Shown one piece after another: positions 42,177 to 52,068 of a stretch of DNA of 64,000 bases. The stretch's first letter is position 1; the number at the start of each line of letters is the position of its first letter. The stretch spans positions 3,596,001 through 3,660,000 of the forward strand of contig NZ_WOWL01000001.1 in assembly GCF_009741265.1 (NCBI RefSeq), written 5' to 3'. The notes under the pieces were generated by a model. It saw only the letters and a list, made by a program, of their open reading frames with translations, had not been told where the DNA came from and searched no databases. This DNA comes from Pseudarthrobacter sp. GA104. Lineage in GTDB: Bacteria > Actinomycetota > Actinomycetes > Actinomycetales > Micrococcaceae. The translations under genes were made by a program, and so were the position numbers.

Positions 42177-42480
42177 GTGGAGTTTCCTTATTCATTTGGG
42201 CAATGGCGCTGCCTGCTCAACGGGCCGGCCGGCAGGCCGTTCCGGAGCACGCTCAGGCGCGCAAGCAATTCCAGTGGAAGCCGATCGCGGGCTATCTTTA
42301 TGCTGGCACTGGTGACCAGCGGGTGGTTCTCAAGATCGCGTAGGGGCGGGCTTGTTGGTTTCAAATCAAGGAAATCAACGACCGGGCATCCATTTCTACC
42401 TCTTCAGTCTAGCCGCAAGGGCACCGAAATCCGGCTTTTGCCCGCACTGCGGGCCGGATATGCCACAAAACCGCCCCGGG
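42177..42480 (-). promoter_or_regulatory. 304-base gap: leader of the DEAD-box gene and 3' end of the RNB gene
   Basis: No gene found on either strand. On the minus strand this is the 3' region of the RNB gene followed by the leader of the helicase gene. A hairpin ATCCGGC...GCCGGAT around 42429-42459, enclosing CCCGC-ACT-GCGGG, could end the RNB transcript. The rest would be promoter and a long leader, with a GC-rich stem near 42219-42241. Long leaders are common on cold-induced helicase mRNAs; that link is inference. Confidence 0.4.
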
Positions 42481-44001
42481 TCACGGCGCCTTCGGCACCA
42501 GCTCGAAATGCACTTCACGGGTAGCGATGTCCGAGGACATGAGGCGCACCCGGACCTTGGTTCCGGCCTCCAACTCACCGGCGCAGCGCGCTGTCACTGC
42601 AGGTTCGGCGATCTGGATGATCCCGGAGCCGCCGTTGCCGTTCTTGCCGTTGCCGTTTTTGCCCTTGCCGTTGCCGTTCCGGCTCAGGCCGCCGTTCCCG
42701 TTCTCCTTCTGGGGCTTCGACCCTGAAATCACGATCGCGTCGAACTCCTGTCCGATGTGGTTGATCAACAGTGCCGCCTCCACCGTGTCCAGCGCCATTC
42801 GCTCCATCCGGGACGCCAGCTGGTCCGAGCCCGCCATGATCTCGGGAAGCGACGGCAGGGCGTCCCGCACCCACGCGGGCACCTCGCCGCCATTGCTCAA
42901 GGCCTCGCAGGTGACCAGCACGAAGCGGTCCACCAGGCGGCGAAGCGGGGCGGTGGTATGGGCGTACGCGGCGCCGATGGCGGACTGAACGGCGTCATCC
43001 GGGACGGTGCCGTCAAAGGCCGTATAGGCGGCCCCACGGAAGAGCATCCCTGCGGAGTGGAGGATTGCGAGCTGGCGGGGATGGGTGGGGTCCAGGCTGC
43101 GGAGGTATTCGCCGTAACTGACTTCGCCGTCCCAGGGCTTTCCGAGGGCCTCTGTCTGCAGCCGGAAATGGTTCAGGGAACGCTCGTCCGGGGCCGGCAT
43201 GGTGCGCAGGATGCCCACTTTCCCGGCCAGCATGAGCTGTGCGGCTGCCATGCCGGTCATCAGCGATATCTGTGCGTTCCAGTCCTCCACGGGCAGCTGC
43301 GGGGCGGCGGCAATCCGGTAGCCGCCGTCGGGAAGCTGGACAATCTCCTGGTCCGGCATGTTCAGGCTGGCACCCTCCCGGGCGCGCTCCAGCTCCACGC
43401 GCTTGAGCCCCACCTCTTTAAGGAGGCGCAGCACAGGGGAAGGGCTGCCGGCGTCCAGTTCCGCCTGGGCGCCTTTGTAGCTGAGCTTGGTGCGGCTGCG
43501 CATCCGGGCACGCCGCACGGCCACGGCCGTGACCTCCGCGTCAACGTCAAGACGGAAGTCCCACACGAACGCGGAACAGTCCTGTCCCGGCAGGAGGCTT
43601 CCCGCCCCCTCGCTGATGACTTCGGGATGCAGCGGTATGCGGCCGTCCGGCGTGTAAAAAGTCTGTCCCCGACGCCGCGTCTCAGCGTCCAGCGGGCCGC
43701 CGGGAGTAACAAACGCCGGCACGTCGGCGATGGCGTAGAGAACGTGGTAGCCGTTGCCGTCCCGCTCGATGAACAGCGCCTGGTCCAGGTCGGTGGACGA
43801 TGCCGGATCGATGGTAATGAATTCAACGAAAGTCAGGTCATGGGACGGCAGCTGCAATGCGGACACGGCGGCCTCGGCGTCCTTCACGGCATCATCAGGG
43901 TAGGCGCCCGGCAGCTCAAGCTCACTCCGGAGCGCGCCCAGCGCCGCTTCGAGTGCGTTGGTGTGCTCGTGGACATTGGGGGCCAGCCGATGGTGTGACA
44001 C
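42481..44001 (-). CDS. RNB-domain ribonuclease (RNase II/R-like)
   Basis: 506 aa from the GTG at 43999-44001. The RNB catalytic region has ITIDPASSTDLDQALFI with the acidic metal ligands, then YAIADVPAFVTPGGPLDAET, GQTFYTPDGRIPLHPEVISE and LLPGQDCSAFVWDF. The later RNB part has AYAHTTAPLRRLVDRFVLVT. No full cold-shock or S1 domains precede or follow; a C-terminal beta-barrel-like tail is interrupted by a Gly/Asn/Lys repeat (NGNGKGKNGNGKNGNG). Exoribonuclease activity is probable from the family. Confidence 0.88.
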   Translation of the reverse strand: MSHHRLAPNVHEHTNALEAALGALRSELELPGAYPDDAVKDAEAAVSALQLPSHDLTFVEFITIDPASSTDLDQALFIERDGNGYHVLYAIADVPAFVTPGGPLDAETRRRGQTFYTPDGRIPLHPEVISEGAGSLLPGQDCSAFVWDFRLDVDAEVTAVAVRRARMRSRTKLSYKGAQAELDAGSPSPVLRLLKEVGLKRVELERAREGASLNMPDQEIVQLPDGGYRIAAAPQLPVEDWNAQISLMTGMAAAQLMLAGKVGILRTMPAPDERSLNHFRLQTEALGKPWDGEVSYGEYLRSLDPTHPRQLAILHSAGMLFRGAAYTAFDGTVPDDAVQSAIGAAYAHTTAPLRRLVDRFVLVTCEALSNGGEVPAWVRDALPSLPEIMAGSDQLASRMERMALDTVEAALLINHIGQEFDAIVISGSKPQKENGNGGLSRNGNGKGKNGNGKNGNGGSGIIQIAEPAVTARCAGELEAGTKVRVRLMSSDIATREVHFELVPKAP

Positions 44002-44077
44002 GAAAATCAGCGTAGCCCGAATTTCGTCAATAGTGCACGGAAGCGGCCCGGAGAGGCACGGCAGTTCCGGCGCGGGA

Positions 44078-44833
44078 TTATGGGCGGGCGGCGTCCAGGG
44101 CGCTGAGGAGCGAAGCGGCGGCCGCGGCCGGATCGTCAGCCTCGGTAATGGCCCGGACCACCACGATCCGGCGTGCGCCGGCTTCCACCACCTCTTCGAC
44201 GTTGGAGTGGTCGATGCCGCCAATCGCGAACCAGGGGACACCGCCGTCGGGCGTGTCCTCCTCCCCGTCCGCCCCGGCAACAGCCGCGGCGGCGTACCTC
44301 ACCAGGTCAAGCCCGACGGCGGCCCGTCCGGGCTTGGTGGGTGTTGCCCACAGCGGCCCCACGCAGAAGTAGTCCAGCGCCGAGGGGCCGGCGGCGGCAG
44401 CCAGGGCGGCGTCCACCTGCTCCGGGCTGTGGCTGGACAGGCCGATGGCCGCGTTGCCGTTCAACAGCGTCCGGGCCGCCTTGAGGGGCAGGTCCTTTTG
44501 GCCGATATGGAACACCGGGGCTCCGGACAGCACGGCGATGTCCGCCCTGTCATTCACCGCCCACAGCCGGCCGTGCCGCACCGCCGATTCCTTGAGTACG
44601 GCCAGGAGCTCCAGCTCCTCGGCGGCTTCGATGGACTTGTCCCGCAGCTGGATGATGTCCACCCCGCCCGCGAAGGCGGCATCGACGAACTGCCCGAAAT
44701 CGCCCCGCTCCCGGCGCGCGTCCGTGCAGAGGTAAAGGCGTGCGGCCTGCACGCCGGAACTGCCTTCGGCGTTGAGAAAGGCGTCGGTAGCCGGGACGGG
44801 GGATGCAGCGGCAGGAGGGTGGGACACATTCAT
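44078..44833 (-). CDS. thiE: Thiamine-phosphate synthase
   Basis: 251-aa TIM-barrel enzyme joining the thiazole phosphate and HMP-pyrophosphate. Motifs: [10 protein letters not shown] (substrate loop), [61 protein letters not shown], and the phosphate-binding [20 protein letters not shown]. An N-terminal extension of about 30 residues precedes the barrel. It is divergent from thiO: the TPP riboswitch belongs to the opposite strand, so thiE is not directly under it. Confidence 0.94.
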   Translation of the reverse strand: MNVSHPPAAASPVPATDAFLNAEGSSGVQAARLYLCTDARRERGDFGQFVDAAFAGGVDIIQLRDKSIEAAEELELLAVLKESAVRHGRLWAVNDRADIAVLSGAPVFHIGQKDLPLKAARTLLNGNAAIGLSSHSPEQVDAALAAAAGPSALDYFCVGPLWATPTKPGRAAVGLDLVRYAAAAVAGADGEEDTPDGGVPWFAIGGIDHSNVEEVVEAGARRIVVVRAITEADDPAAAAASLLSALDAARP

Positions 44834-44869
44834 GGGTGCCAGCCTAGTTCCTCTACACTGGGCCTCGTA

Positions 44870-44966
44870 CTGCGGGAGCCGCGGCAGCTGTCATAAAGCG
44901 CCGGGCTGAGAGGGCGTCAGAGCCGACCGCTTGACCTGATCCGGCTAATACCGGCGTAGGGAAGGA
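44870..44966 (+). promoter_or_regulatory. TPP (thi-box) riboswitch upstream of thiO-thiS-thiG
   Basis: The conserved pieces are in order: GGGCTGAGA at about 44903-44911, then GACCTGAT and CCGGCTAATACCGGCGTAGGGAA (44933-44963), the universal thi-box 3' core. The ribosome site GGAG overlaps the end of the aptamer and the ATG follows at 44974, so ligand binding should block translation initiation rather than act through a terminator. A TACACT -10 box lies at 44854-44859. Confidence 0.96.
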
Positions 44967-44973
44967 GACACTT

Positions 44974-46295
44974 ATGCCCAATGCGCTCGACGCCCCGTAC
45001 CGGCCCGCGCCCGGCTCCGCACTGGAGGCCGACGTTGCGGTCATCGGCGGGGGAGTCATCGGCCACGGCATCGCCTGGGAGGCGAGGCGGTCCGGACATT
45101 CAGCGGTGGTAATCGATGACGCCCCCGGCTCCGGTGCCAGCTGGGCCGCGGCGGGGATGCTTGCCCCGGTGAGCGAACTGCATTACCAGGAGGAGGACCT
45201 CCTGGAGCTCATGCTGGAGGCCTCCGGGCGCTGGCCGGGTTTCGCCGCTGGCCTTGCCGCGGCTGCCGGTTCGGATCCCGGGTATCTTACGACGCCGACC
45301 CTCGCCGTGGGTGCCGACGCTGCGGACCGGCAGGCGCTGCTGGACCTGCGCGAGGTGCAGCAGGCCAATGGACTGACGGTTGAGCCCCTCACCATCCGTG
45401 AAGCCCGGCGCCGGGAGCCGCTGTTGAGCCCGGCCATTGCCTCGGCGCTGAATACACCGGCGGACCACCAGGTGAACCCCAGGCTGCTGGTCGCCTGCTT
45501 CCGCCGTGCCCTGGCCCGGCACGCCGGCGGAACTGGTAGCGGCAGAAGCTTCGTGGCCGGAGCCGCCGAGGGCTACGCCGTGCCGGACCGGGCAGCGGGC
45601 CTGCTCTGGCGGGACGGAGCCGTCGCCGGTGTCACGCTGGAGGGCGGAGGAACGGTGGCGGCCAGGGAGACCGTAGTGGCCAATGGACTGCACGCTGCGG
45701 CCCTGACCGGGCTGCCGGAAAAGCTGCACCTGCCGTTGCGGCCGGTCCACGGTGACATCCTTCGCCTCGCCGTCCCCGCCCACCTCCAGCCGCTGCTGAC
45801 CTCCACCGTCCGCGGACTGGTCCGCGGGATCCCTGTGTACATCGTCCCCCGGCAGGACGGCACCGTGGTGATCGGGGCAACGCAGCGTGAGGACGCACTG
45901 GGGAAGGACAGCGGAACCAGCGCGGGGGCAGTGTCGGCAGGGGGCGTCTACCAGTTGCTGCGCGACGCCCAGGTCCTGGTGCCTGCGGTGGCGGAACTTG
46001 AGCTGCTGGAATGCACAGCCCGGGCCCGTCCCGGCACACCTGACAACGCCCCGCTGCTCGGGCGGGTCCCCCTGAAGGACGGCCCTTCAGGGCAAAGCCA
46101 CGTGGAAGGGCTCATCATTGCCACCGGCTTCTTCCGCCACGGCGTCCTCCTCACCCCGGCAGCGGCCGCGATATGCCGGGACCTGCTCGAAGGCAGGGAG
46201 GACCCCCGCTGGGCACCCTTCAATCCCGGCCGCTTTTCCGGCGTCGCCGTTCGGCCTGCTGCAGCGGCCACCCTACCCAACCCCAAGGAGACAGC

Positions 46296-46299
<4 letters not shown>
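44974..46299 (+). CDS. thiO: Glycine oxidase ThiO
   Basis: 441-aa FAD-dependent oxidase supplying iminoglycine for thiazole synthesis. The FAD motif is DVAVIGGGVIGHGIAWEARR, followed by GASWAAAGMLAPVSEL. The DAO domain continues with RPVHGDILRLAVPAHL and the C-terminal IIATGFFRHGVLLTPAAA. First gene after the TPP riboswitch. The stop overlaps the thiS start by ATGA. Confidence 0.94.
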
Positions 46300-47353
<1,054 letters not shown>

Positions 47354-47396
47354 GGCCCGCTTTCCGCCGGCCGGCGCCTTGATTCAAGGAGCAGCA

Positions 47397-47735
47397 GTGG
47401 CCGGCAAAGACGCCCTTCCCCCGGAACGAATCGACGAAGCCTTGGCTGGACTGCCTGATTGGCGGGCCGACAATGGCGGATTGGTCACTGTCTTCAAGAT
47501 GCCGACGGCGGTTGCCGCACTTGAGCTGATTGCCGCCGTCGGACGTCTGGCCGAGGAACAAAACCACCATCCCGACCTCGACTGGCGTTACAACCGCGTC
47601 TTTATCCGCTACACGTCCCACGACGCCGGGGGACAGGTGACTGACCGGGACATCGCGGCAGCTGCGGGAGCAAGTGAAGCTGCGGCAGCGTCGGGGGCCG
47701 TGGCCGAGCCGGCGAAGTACGGGCCGGGGCGTTAG
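47397..47735 (+). CDS. 4a-hydroxytetrahydrobiopterin dehydratase (PCD/DCoH)
   Basis: 112 aa from the GTG at 47397 with AAGGAG upstream. The PCD signature is clear: EQNHHPDLDWRYNRVFIRY with His57, His58 and Pro59, then TSHDAGGQVTDRD with His75 and Asp76. It recycles 4a-hydroxy-pterins or stabilises pterin-dependent enzymes; no aromatic amino-acid hydroxylase is in this window. It is 43 bases after thiG and may be read from the same transcript. Confidence 0.9.
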   Translation: MAGKDALPPERIDEALAGLPDWRADNGGLVTVFKMPTAVAALELIAAVGRLAEEQNHHPDLDWRYNRVFIRYTSHDAGGQVTDRDIAAAAGASEAAAASGAVAEPAKYGPGR

Positions 47736-47766
47736 TAGCCTCGCCACCAGCCACTGGTCCCTAAGC

Positions 47767-47806
47767 AGCAGTGGCCGCCACCCCTGGCGGGATGGCGGCC
47801 ACTGCT
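47767..47806. terminator. 14-bp perfect hairpin after the pterin dehydratase gene
   Basis: AGCAGTGGCCGCCA (47767-47780) pairs with TGGCGGCCACTGCT (47793-47806). It lies between converging genes and has no T tract. Confidence 0.7.
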
Positions 47807-47827
47807 GCCGGTTGCCTTGCGCCGGCC

Positions 47828-48130
47828 CTATGCCCGGAGGATCGCCGTAAGCCTTTCGGCGTCCCGGCGCGCACGCGTGCGGCCAAGATACACGGCTGCT
47901 CCTGTTGCGGCGCCGGCGCCCAGCACGATGGGCAGGACCCACGGGATCCAGGTCAGCCCTGGCAGGTAGCCGAAACCGGCCGCCATCAGGACAATCCAGC
48001 TCAAAGCCGCCATTGCTACGGCGACCCCGGCGGGCAGGCCTGCGCCATACTTGGCGTGCCGCTTGTCGTTTGCCCAGATGATGAAGCCTGCCGCGGCGGC
48101 AGCCAGTACAACGATGGTCAGCGAAAGCAT
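47828..48130 (-). CDS. Small integral membrane protein, unknown function
   Basis: 100 aa, three hydrophobic helices (MLSLTIVVLAAAAAGFIIWA; VAVAMAALSWIVLMAAGFGY; WVLPIVLGAGAATGAAVYLG) and a basic C-terminus (RTRARRDAERL). A good ribosome site (AAGGAG) precedes the ATG. It lies downstream of the DUF3107 gene on the same strand, 40 bases away, and may share its transcript. I do not recognise the family. Confidence 0.7.
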   Translation of the reverse strand: MLSLTIVVLAAAAAGFIIWANDKRHAKYGAGLPAGVAVAMAALSWIVLMAAGFGYLPGLTWIPWVLPIVLGAGAATGAAVYLGRTRARRDAERLTAILRA

Positions 48131-48170
48131 GGATCTCCTTGGGCTTCGGACGCGGTTTTTCGGCCGGCCG

Positions 48171-48395
48171 CTAGAACTGGCCGAAACCTACGCGCCGTGC
48201 CTCTTCTGCGCCGATTTCCACGTAGCCGAGCGCATTTCCGGGAACAATGATCACGCGTCCCTTTTCATCCTTCAGGCGAAGTTCGCTGCCCGCGGTGATG
48301 GCTTCCCCCACGACCTTGGCCACAGAAGCCGCGTCCTCGGTTGATTCGAGCACAATTTCGCGGGCAACATTCTGAACGCCGATCTTAATTTCCAC
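48171..48395 (-). CDS. DUF3107 protein
   Basis: 74 aa starting VEIKIGVQNVAREIVLESTE from a GTG at 48393-48395, with GGGAGG upstream. This is the standard start of DUF3107, a small actinobacterial family (Rv3208A type, in some annotations linked to the TetR next to it). Contains GSELRLKDEKGRVIIVPGNA. Function unknown. It follows the TetR gene at 48445 on the same strand, as in M. tuberculosis Rv3208-Rv3208A. Confidence 0.9.
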   Translation of the reverse strand: MEIKIGVQNVAREIVLESTEDAASVAKVVGEAITAGSELRLKDEKGRVIIVPGNALGYVEIGAEEARRVGFGQF

Positions 48396-48444
48396 AGGGG
48401 CCTCCCAGCCAGTCAAAGTTCGTTGGTGATGTCTTATTTGTAGT

Positions 48445-49143
48445 CTAGGACTCTTTGGGGAAGCGCGAGATTCCGCGCCAAGCTAAACGGTAGATGAGGT
48501 CGCTGGCCACATTGATGTCCAGGTTGCCGTCCGTTTCAAGCCAGTACCTGGCACTGACCTGCGCCATCCCGGCCAGTCCCCGGCCCAGCAACTGCGCTTC
48601 GAGATGGGGGAGCTTGGTGTCCTCGGCGATGACGCGGGCGATGGCATCGGCAAATGTCCTGTTGAACGTCTCCAGCCGCGAGCTGACGTCGGGATCGTTG
48701 ATCAGGTCGGACTCAAACACCAGCCGGTGGGCCTGGTCATCGCTGGCGATGAACTGGAAGTAGGCGCGCATGACGGCCTGAACGCGTTCGTCGTTATCGG
48801 TGGTGGAGTTCAGCGCACCCAGCATCAGTTCGGTGAGGGAGGCCAGATGGCTTTCAAGCAAGGCGAGGTACAGCTCGCGTTTTGAGGGAAAATGCTGGTA
48901 AAGGACGGGTTTGCTGACGTGCGCCGTCTCGGCAATCTCGTCCATGGCCGCGCCGTGGTACCCGTTGGCCACGAAGACTTCCTGGGCTGCGTTGAGGAGC
49001 TGCGCGCGCCGCTCGTCACGCGGAAGCCTGGCCGACCGCTGACCCGCGGGACGCGGGGGAGTTTGCGGTTCGGCGGCTGACGGGCGGTCAGCCCGTGCTT
49101 CATGGACCACAGTTGTCCTACTTTCCGTTGCAGTTACTTCCAC
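48445..49143 (-). CDS. TetR family transcriptional regulator
   Basis: 232 aa from the GTG at 49141-49143. After a Pro/Arg-rich N-terminal extension, the DNA-binding domain reads RRAQLLNAAQEVFVANGYHG and AAMDEIAETAHVSKPVLYQHF. The rest is an all-helical ligand domain (TELMLGALNSTTDNDERVQA). It matches Rv3208 by position, before DUF3107 and divergent from moeZ. The exact start is uncertain because the 5' part is not conserved in style; an ATG further upstream would overlap moeZ. Confidence 0.85.
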   Translation of the reverse strand: MEVTATESRTTVVHEARADRPSAAEPQTPPRPAGQRSARLPRDERRAQLLNAAQEVFVANGYHGAAMDEIAETAHVSKPVLYQHFPSKRELYLALLESHLASLTELMLGALNSTTDNDERVQAVMRAYFQFIASDDQAHRLVFESDLINDPDVSSRLETFNRTFADAIARVIAEDTKLPHLEAQLLGRGLAGMAQVSARYWLETDGNLDINVASDLIYRLAWRGISRFPKES

Positions 49144-49193
49144 TTTACTGCGGGGTAATATGACCCGGCAGTATCCGGGGGATACATTGAAGT

Positions 49194-50393
49194 ATGGCTT
49201 CGACATTCACCGCAAATGTTTCACCCGTGTCATTGGATCCGCTGGTGGAACCGGGCCCGGACCTTACCCCTGCCGAGGTGGAGCGCTATTCCCGGCACCT
49301 CATCATCCCCGAGATCGGCTCGGTGGGTCAGCGGCGGCTCAAGAATGCGAAAGTGCTCGTTATCGGTGCCGGCGGGCTCGGCTCCCCGGCACTCCTGTAT
49401 CTTGCGGCCGCCGGCGTCGGAACGCTGGGAATCATCGACGACGACGACGTTGACCTTAGCAACCTGCAGCGCCAGGTCATCCATGGCGTGGCGGATGTTG
49501 GCCGCCCCAAAATCGAGTCCGCCCGGGACGCCATCGCGGCCCTCAACCCGCTGGTGGACGTGCGGCTGCACAATGTCCGGCTGGACGCGTCCAACGCGCT
49601 GGAGCTGTTCGCCGGCTACGACCTGATCCTCGACGGCGCGGACAACTTCGCCACCCGCTACCTGGTCAACGACGCCGCCGCCATCCTGGGCAAACCCTAC
49701 GTCTGGGGTTCCATCTTCCGGTTCGACGGCCAGGTGAGTGTCTTCTGGGAGAAGTTCGGGCCCACCTATCGGGATCTCTACCCTGAGGCGCCGCCGGCAG
49801 GCTCGGTGCCCTCGTGCGGCGAGGGCGGCGTGTTCGGCATGCTGTGCGCAGCCGTGGGATCGCTTATGGTGACGGAGGCAGTCAAGCTGATTACCGGCGT
49901 CGGACGTTCCCTGTTGGGCCGTGTGGCACTGTTTGACGCCTTGGGCGGAAGCTGGCGCGAGATCCGTGTTTCAAAGGACCCCGCGGCCGCGCCCATCACG
50001 GAGCTGACCGACTACGAGGCCTTCTGTGGCGTCACGCCGGCGGCCCCCTCCGACACGGAGCACACCGTCACGGCCACCCAGCTGGCCACCATGCTCGCCG
50101 CGCGCAAGGCGGGGCTGAAGGACTTTGAGCTGGTGGACGTCCGCGAATCGGGGGAGTTCGACATCGTCCGGATCGACGGCGCGAAGCTCATCCCGCAGGG
50201 CCGGATCCTTGCAGGCGAGGCGTGGAATGAGCTCCCGCAGGACAGGGACATTGTGTTCCACTGCAAGGCCGGGTCGCGTTCGGCCAATGTGCTCGCCGCG
50301 GCGCAGAAGGCGGGCTACCAGCGGGTGAGCCATCTCGACGGCGGCATCCTCGCCTGGGTGCGCGAGGTGGAACCCCACAAGCCCGTTTACTGA
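49194..50393 (+). CDS. moeZ: Adenylyltransferase/sulfurtransferase MoeZ (ThiF-rhodanese fusion)
   Basis: 399 aa. The N-terminal E1-like domain has VLVIGAGGLGSPALLYLAAA, IIDDDDVDLSNLQRQVIHG and LILDGADNFATRYLVND. The C-terminal rhodanese domain (about 300-399) has its catalytic Cys357 in IVFHCKAGSRSANV. MoeZ activates and sulfurates carrier proteins such as ThiS, MoaD and CysO; ThiS is encoded 2.7 kb upstream. A TACATT box at 49183-49188 lies five bases before the ATG, so the mRNA may be leaderless. Confidence 0.93.
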   Translation: MASTFTANVSPVSLDPLVEPGPDLTPAEVERYSRHLIIPEIGSVGQRRLKNAKVLVIGAGGLGSPALLYLAAAGVGTLGIIDDDDVDLSNLQRQVIHGVADVGRPKIESARDAIAALNPLVDVRLHNVRLDASNALELFAGYDLILDGADNFATRYLVNDAAAILGKPYVWGSIFRFDGQVSVFWEKFGPTYRDLYPEAPPAGSVPSCGEGGVFGMLCAAVGSLMVTEAVKLITGVGRSLLGRVALFDALGGSWREIRVSKDPAAAPITELTDYEAFCGVTPAAPSDTEHTVTATQLATMLAARKAGLKDFELVDVRESGEFDIVRIDGAKLIPQGRILAGEAWNELPQDRDIVFHCKAGSRSANVLAAAQKAGYQRVSHLDGGILAWVREVEPHKPVY

Positions 50394-50411
50394 TCCCCGC
50401 CCCTTTCAGCC

Positions 50412-50570
50412 CTCTCTCACTTGACGTCCCTTCTAACACGACGCTCTCGCACTTAATGCGCTGTTTTGAGGGATGCTCTCTCACTTTCCTGAGGCAAGTG
50501 AGAGAGCATCGCCGGAAAAGGCGCATTAAGTGAGAGAGCATCGCCGGGAAAGGGGCATTAAGTGAGAGAG
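50412..50570. repeat. 159-base palindrome of six motif copies at a 32-base period
   Basis: CTCTCTCACTT or a one-base variant occurs at 50412-50422, 50444-50454 and 50476-50486. Its reverse complement AAGTGAGAGAG occurs at 50496-50506, 50528-50538 and 50560-50570. Spacing is 32 bases within each arm, with a 9-base centre TCCTGAGGC. The two right-hand 32-base units are near-identical tandem copies. It fills most of the convergent moeZ-hemA gap. Confidence 0.95.
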
Positions 50571-50593
50571 GGTCCGCGCGGCGGGAGGCGCGG

Positions 50594-51910
50594 TCAGGCG
50601 GTTTCGAGGCCCCGGTGGTCCACCGGGCATTCGGCCTGCGGCGCCACCGATGCCGGCTGCTCCACGGTGATGCCGTAGAGGGCTTCCAGGGCGGCCACGT
50701 AGTCATCCTGCTGGCCGTTGGCGGCAAGTTCGCGGGCCCGCACCGTGGGCACATGGAGAAGCTGCTTGACCATGCGGCGGAGTGCGAACTCCACTTCCTC
50801 GGCAGCGGCGGTGCAGCCGTGCCGGGCCCGGACTTTTTCCATTTCGGAGTCCAGGACGCTCATGGTGTGGCGGCGGAGCGCAACGATCGCGGAATCCACG
50901 GAGCGGGCCTCGCGTTCCTGCTCGAACGCCTTGGCGGCGCCGCTGACGATTCCGCTGGCCTGGGCAAGCGACTCGGCCTGTTCCTGGGGTGCGGCGAGGC
51001 GGACCGATTCCAGGGTGAGCAGCTCCACGCCGTCAAGCTCGCCGACCCCCGGATCGAAGTCGTGGGTGAGCGCAAGGTCGATGGCGATCAGGGGCTGCGG
51101 GGAGTCGGCCCGGACTTCGGCCAGCTCGTCGGCCTCCACCCGGGTGTCGGAACCGCTGCAGCCGATCATCACGTCTGCTGCCGCGACCGCCGGCCGGAGT
51201 GAATCGGCGTCCAGCGCCGTGCCGCCGCGGGTGGCAACAAATCCTTCGGCGCGGCCGGACGAGGAGAAAACCGAGATGTCGGTGCAGCCGCGTTCACGCA
51301 GGAGCGCCATGGTGGCCCCGGCGTAGGCGCCGGTACCGAAGACCACAACCTTCTTGCTGGTCCAGTCCGGGTTTTCGGAAAGATCAGTGGCCAGGTCGAG
51401 TGCGACGGAAACGATCGAGAGGCCACGGGAACCGAGGGCAGTCTGTGCTCCCACGTCCTTGGCGGTCTTGGACGCCGCCTGGAAAAGCCGGACCAAACCG
51501 GAGCTTGCCGTGCCTTCATGCTGGGCGGTGATCAGTGCGCGCCGTACCTGTCCGGCGATCTCCCGCTCTCCGACCACTGCGGAGTCCAGGCCGGCGCTGA
51601 CGGCAAAGAGGTGCTGGCTGACTTCAGGACCCGTGCGGGTGCTGAAGGAGCGTGAGACGAGCGGTTCGCTCAGTCCGCTGGTTTCGCTGATCTTGGCCAC
51701 CAGGGCGGCGCGGGCCGCCTCCACATCGTCAGGCCGGGCGGCTTCGCCGTAGATTTCGTAGCGGTTGCAGGTGGCAAGGACAATCGCACCCGTCACTGCC
51801 GTCGATCCGGAGAGGGCGGATGTGGCGATCTCCGAAGAACCGTTGCTCAACTGAGCAACGGTCTCAAGATCGATGTCGGCGTGTGTAGCCACCAATGAAA
51901 AAAGAACCAC
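50594..51910 (-). CDS. hemA: Glutamyl-tRNA reductase
   Basis: 438 aa from a GTG. First committed step of C5 heme synthesis, reducing Glu-tRNA to glutamate-1-semialdehyde. Catalytic Cys48 is in [14 protein letters not shown]. Further motifs are [38 protein letters not shown] (NADPH binding), [18 protein letters not shown], and the C-terminal dimerisation helix [20 protein letters not shown]. Divergent from hemE, so the two heme transcripts share an intergenic region. Confidence 0.95.
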   Translation of the reverse strand: MVLFSLVATHADIDLETVAQLSNGSSEIATSALSGSTAVTGAIVLATCNRYEIYGEAARPDDVEAARAALVAKISETSGLSEPLVSRSFSTRTGPEVSQHLFAVSAGLDSAVVGEREIAGQVRRALITAQHEGTASSGLVRLFQAASKTAKDVGAQTALGSRGLSIVSVALDLATDLSENPDWTSKKVVVFGTGAYAGATMALLRERGCTDISVFSSSGRAEGFVATRGGTALDADSLRPAVAAADVMIGCSGSDTRVEADELAEVRADSPQPLIAIDLALTHDFDPGVGELDGVELLTLESVRLAAPQEQAESLAQASGIVSGAAKAFEQEREARSVDSAIVALRRHTMSVLDSEMEKVRARHGCTAAAEEVEFALRRMVKQLLHVPTVRARELAANGQQDDYVAALEALYGITVEQPASVAPQAECPVDHRGLETA

Positions 51911-51919
51911 AGCAGGTCA

Positions 51920-51950
51920 ATCATAGCTTTTTCGTTACTCGGTAGAACAA
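51920..51950 (-). promoter_or_regulatory. Candidate hemA promoter
   Basis: On the minus strand TTGTTC (51945-51950) and TATGAT (51920-51925) are 19 bases apart; TTCTAC gives a shorter alternative spacing. TATGAT ends nine bases before the GTG, so the leader would be very short or absent. Confidence 0.45.
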
Positions 51951-51967
51951 CTCCCCGGGCTGCCGGA

Positions 51968-52016
51968 CGGGAGCGCGGGCTGTGATTCCTGCCACGGCGC
52001 GGTGGCAGGGCTCCCG
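51968..52016 (+). repeat. Nested hairpin in the hemE upstream region
   Basis: Outer arms CGGGAGC / GCTCCCG enclose a second stem CTGCCAC / GTGGCAG (51989-52008 region). It is about 50 bases upstream of the hemE start and would be in the mRNA only if transcription begins before 51968. Confidence 0.45.
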
Positions 52017-52068
52017 CGTGACACTTTGTCGTTATCTTTTGGAGTCATTTTTCGGCACAATCAAAGGC

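Noticed and set aside
42655..42705. Gly/Asn/Lys repeat in the RNB gene considered as a possible frameshift or foreign insert
   Set aside because: The frame stays open on both sides and RNB features continue, so it is read as a natural low-complexity linker.
50412..50570. CRISPR array
   Set aside because: The spacers between motif copies are themselves repeated, the unit is 32 bases in total, the arms are inverted to each other and no cas genes are present.
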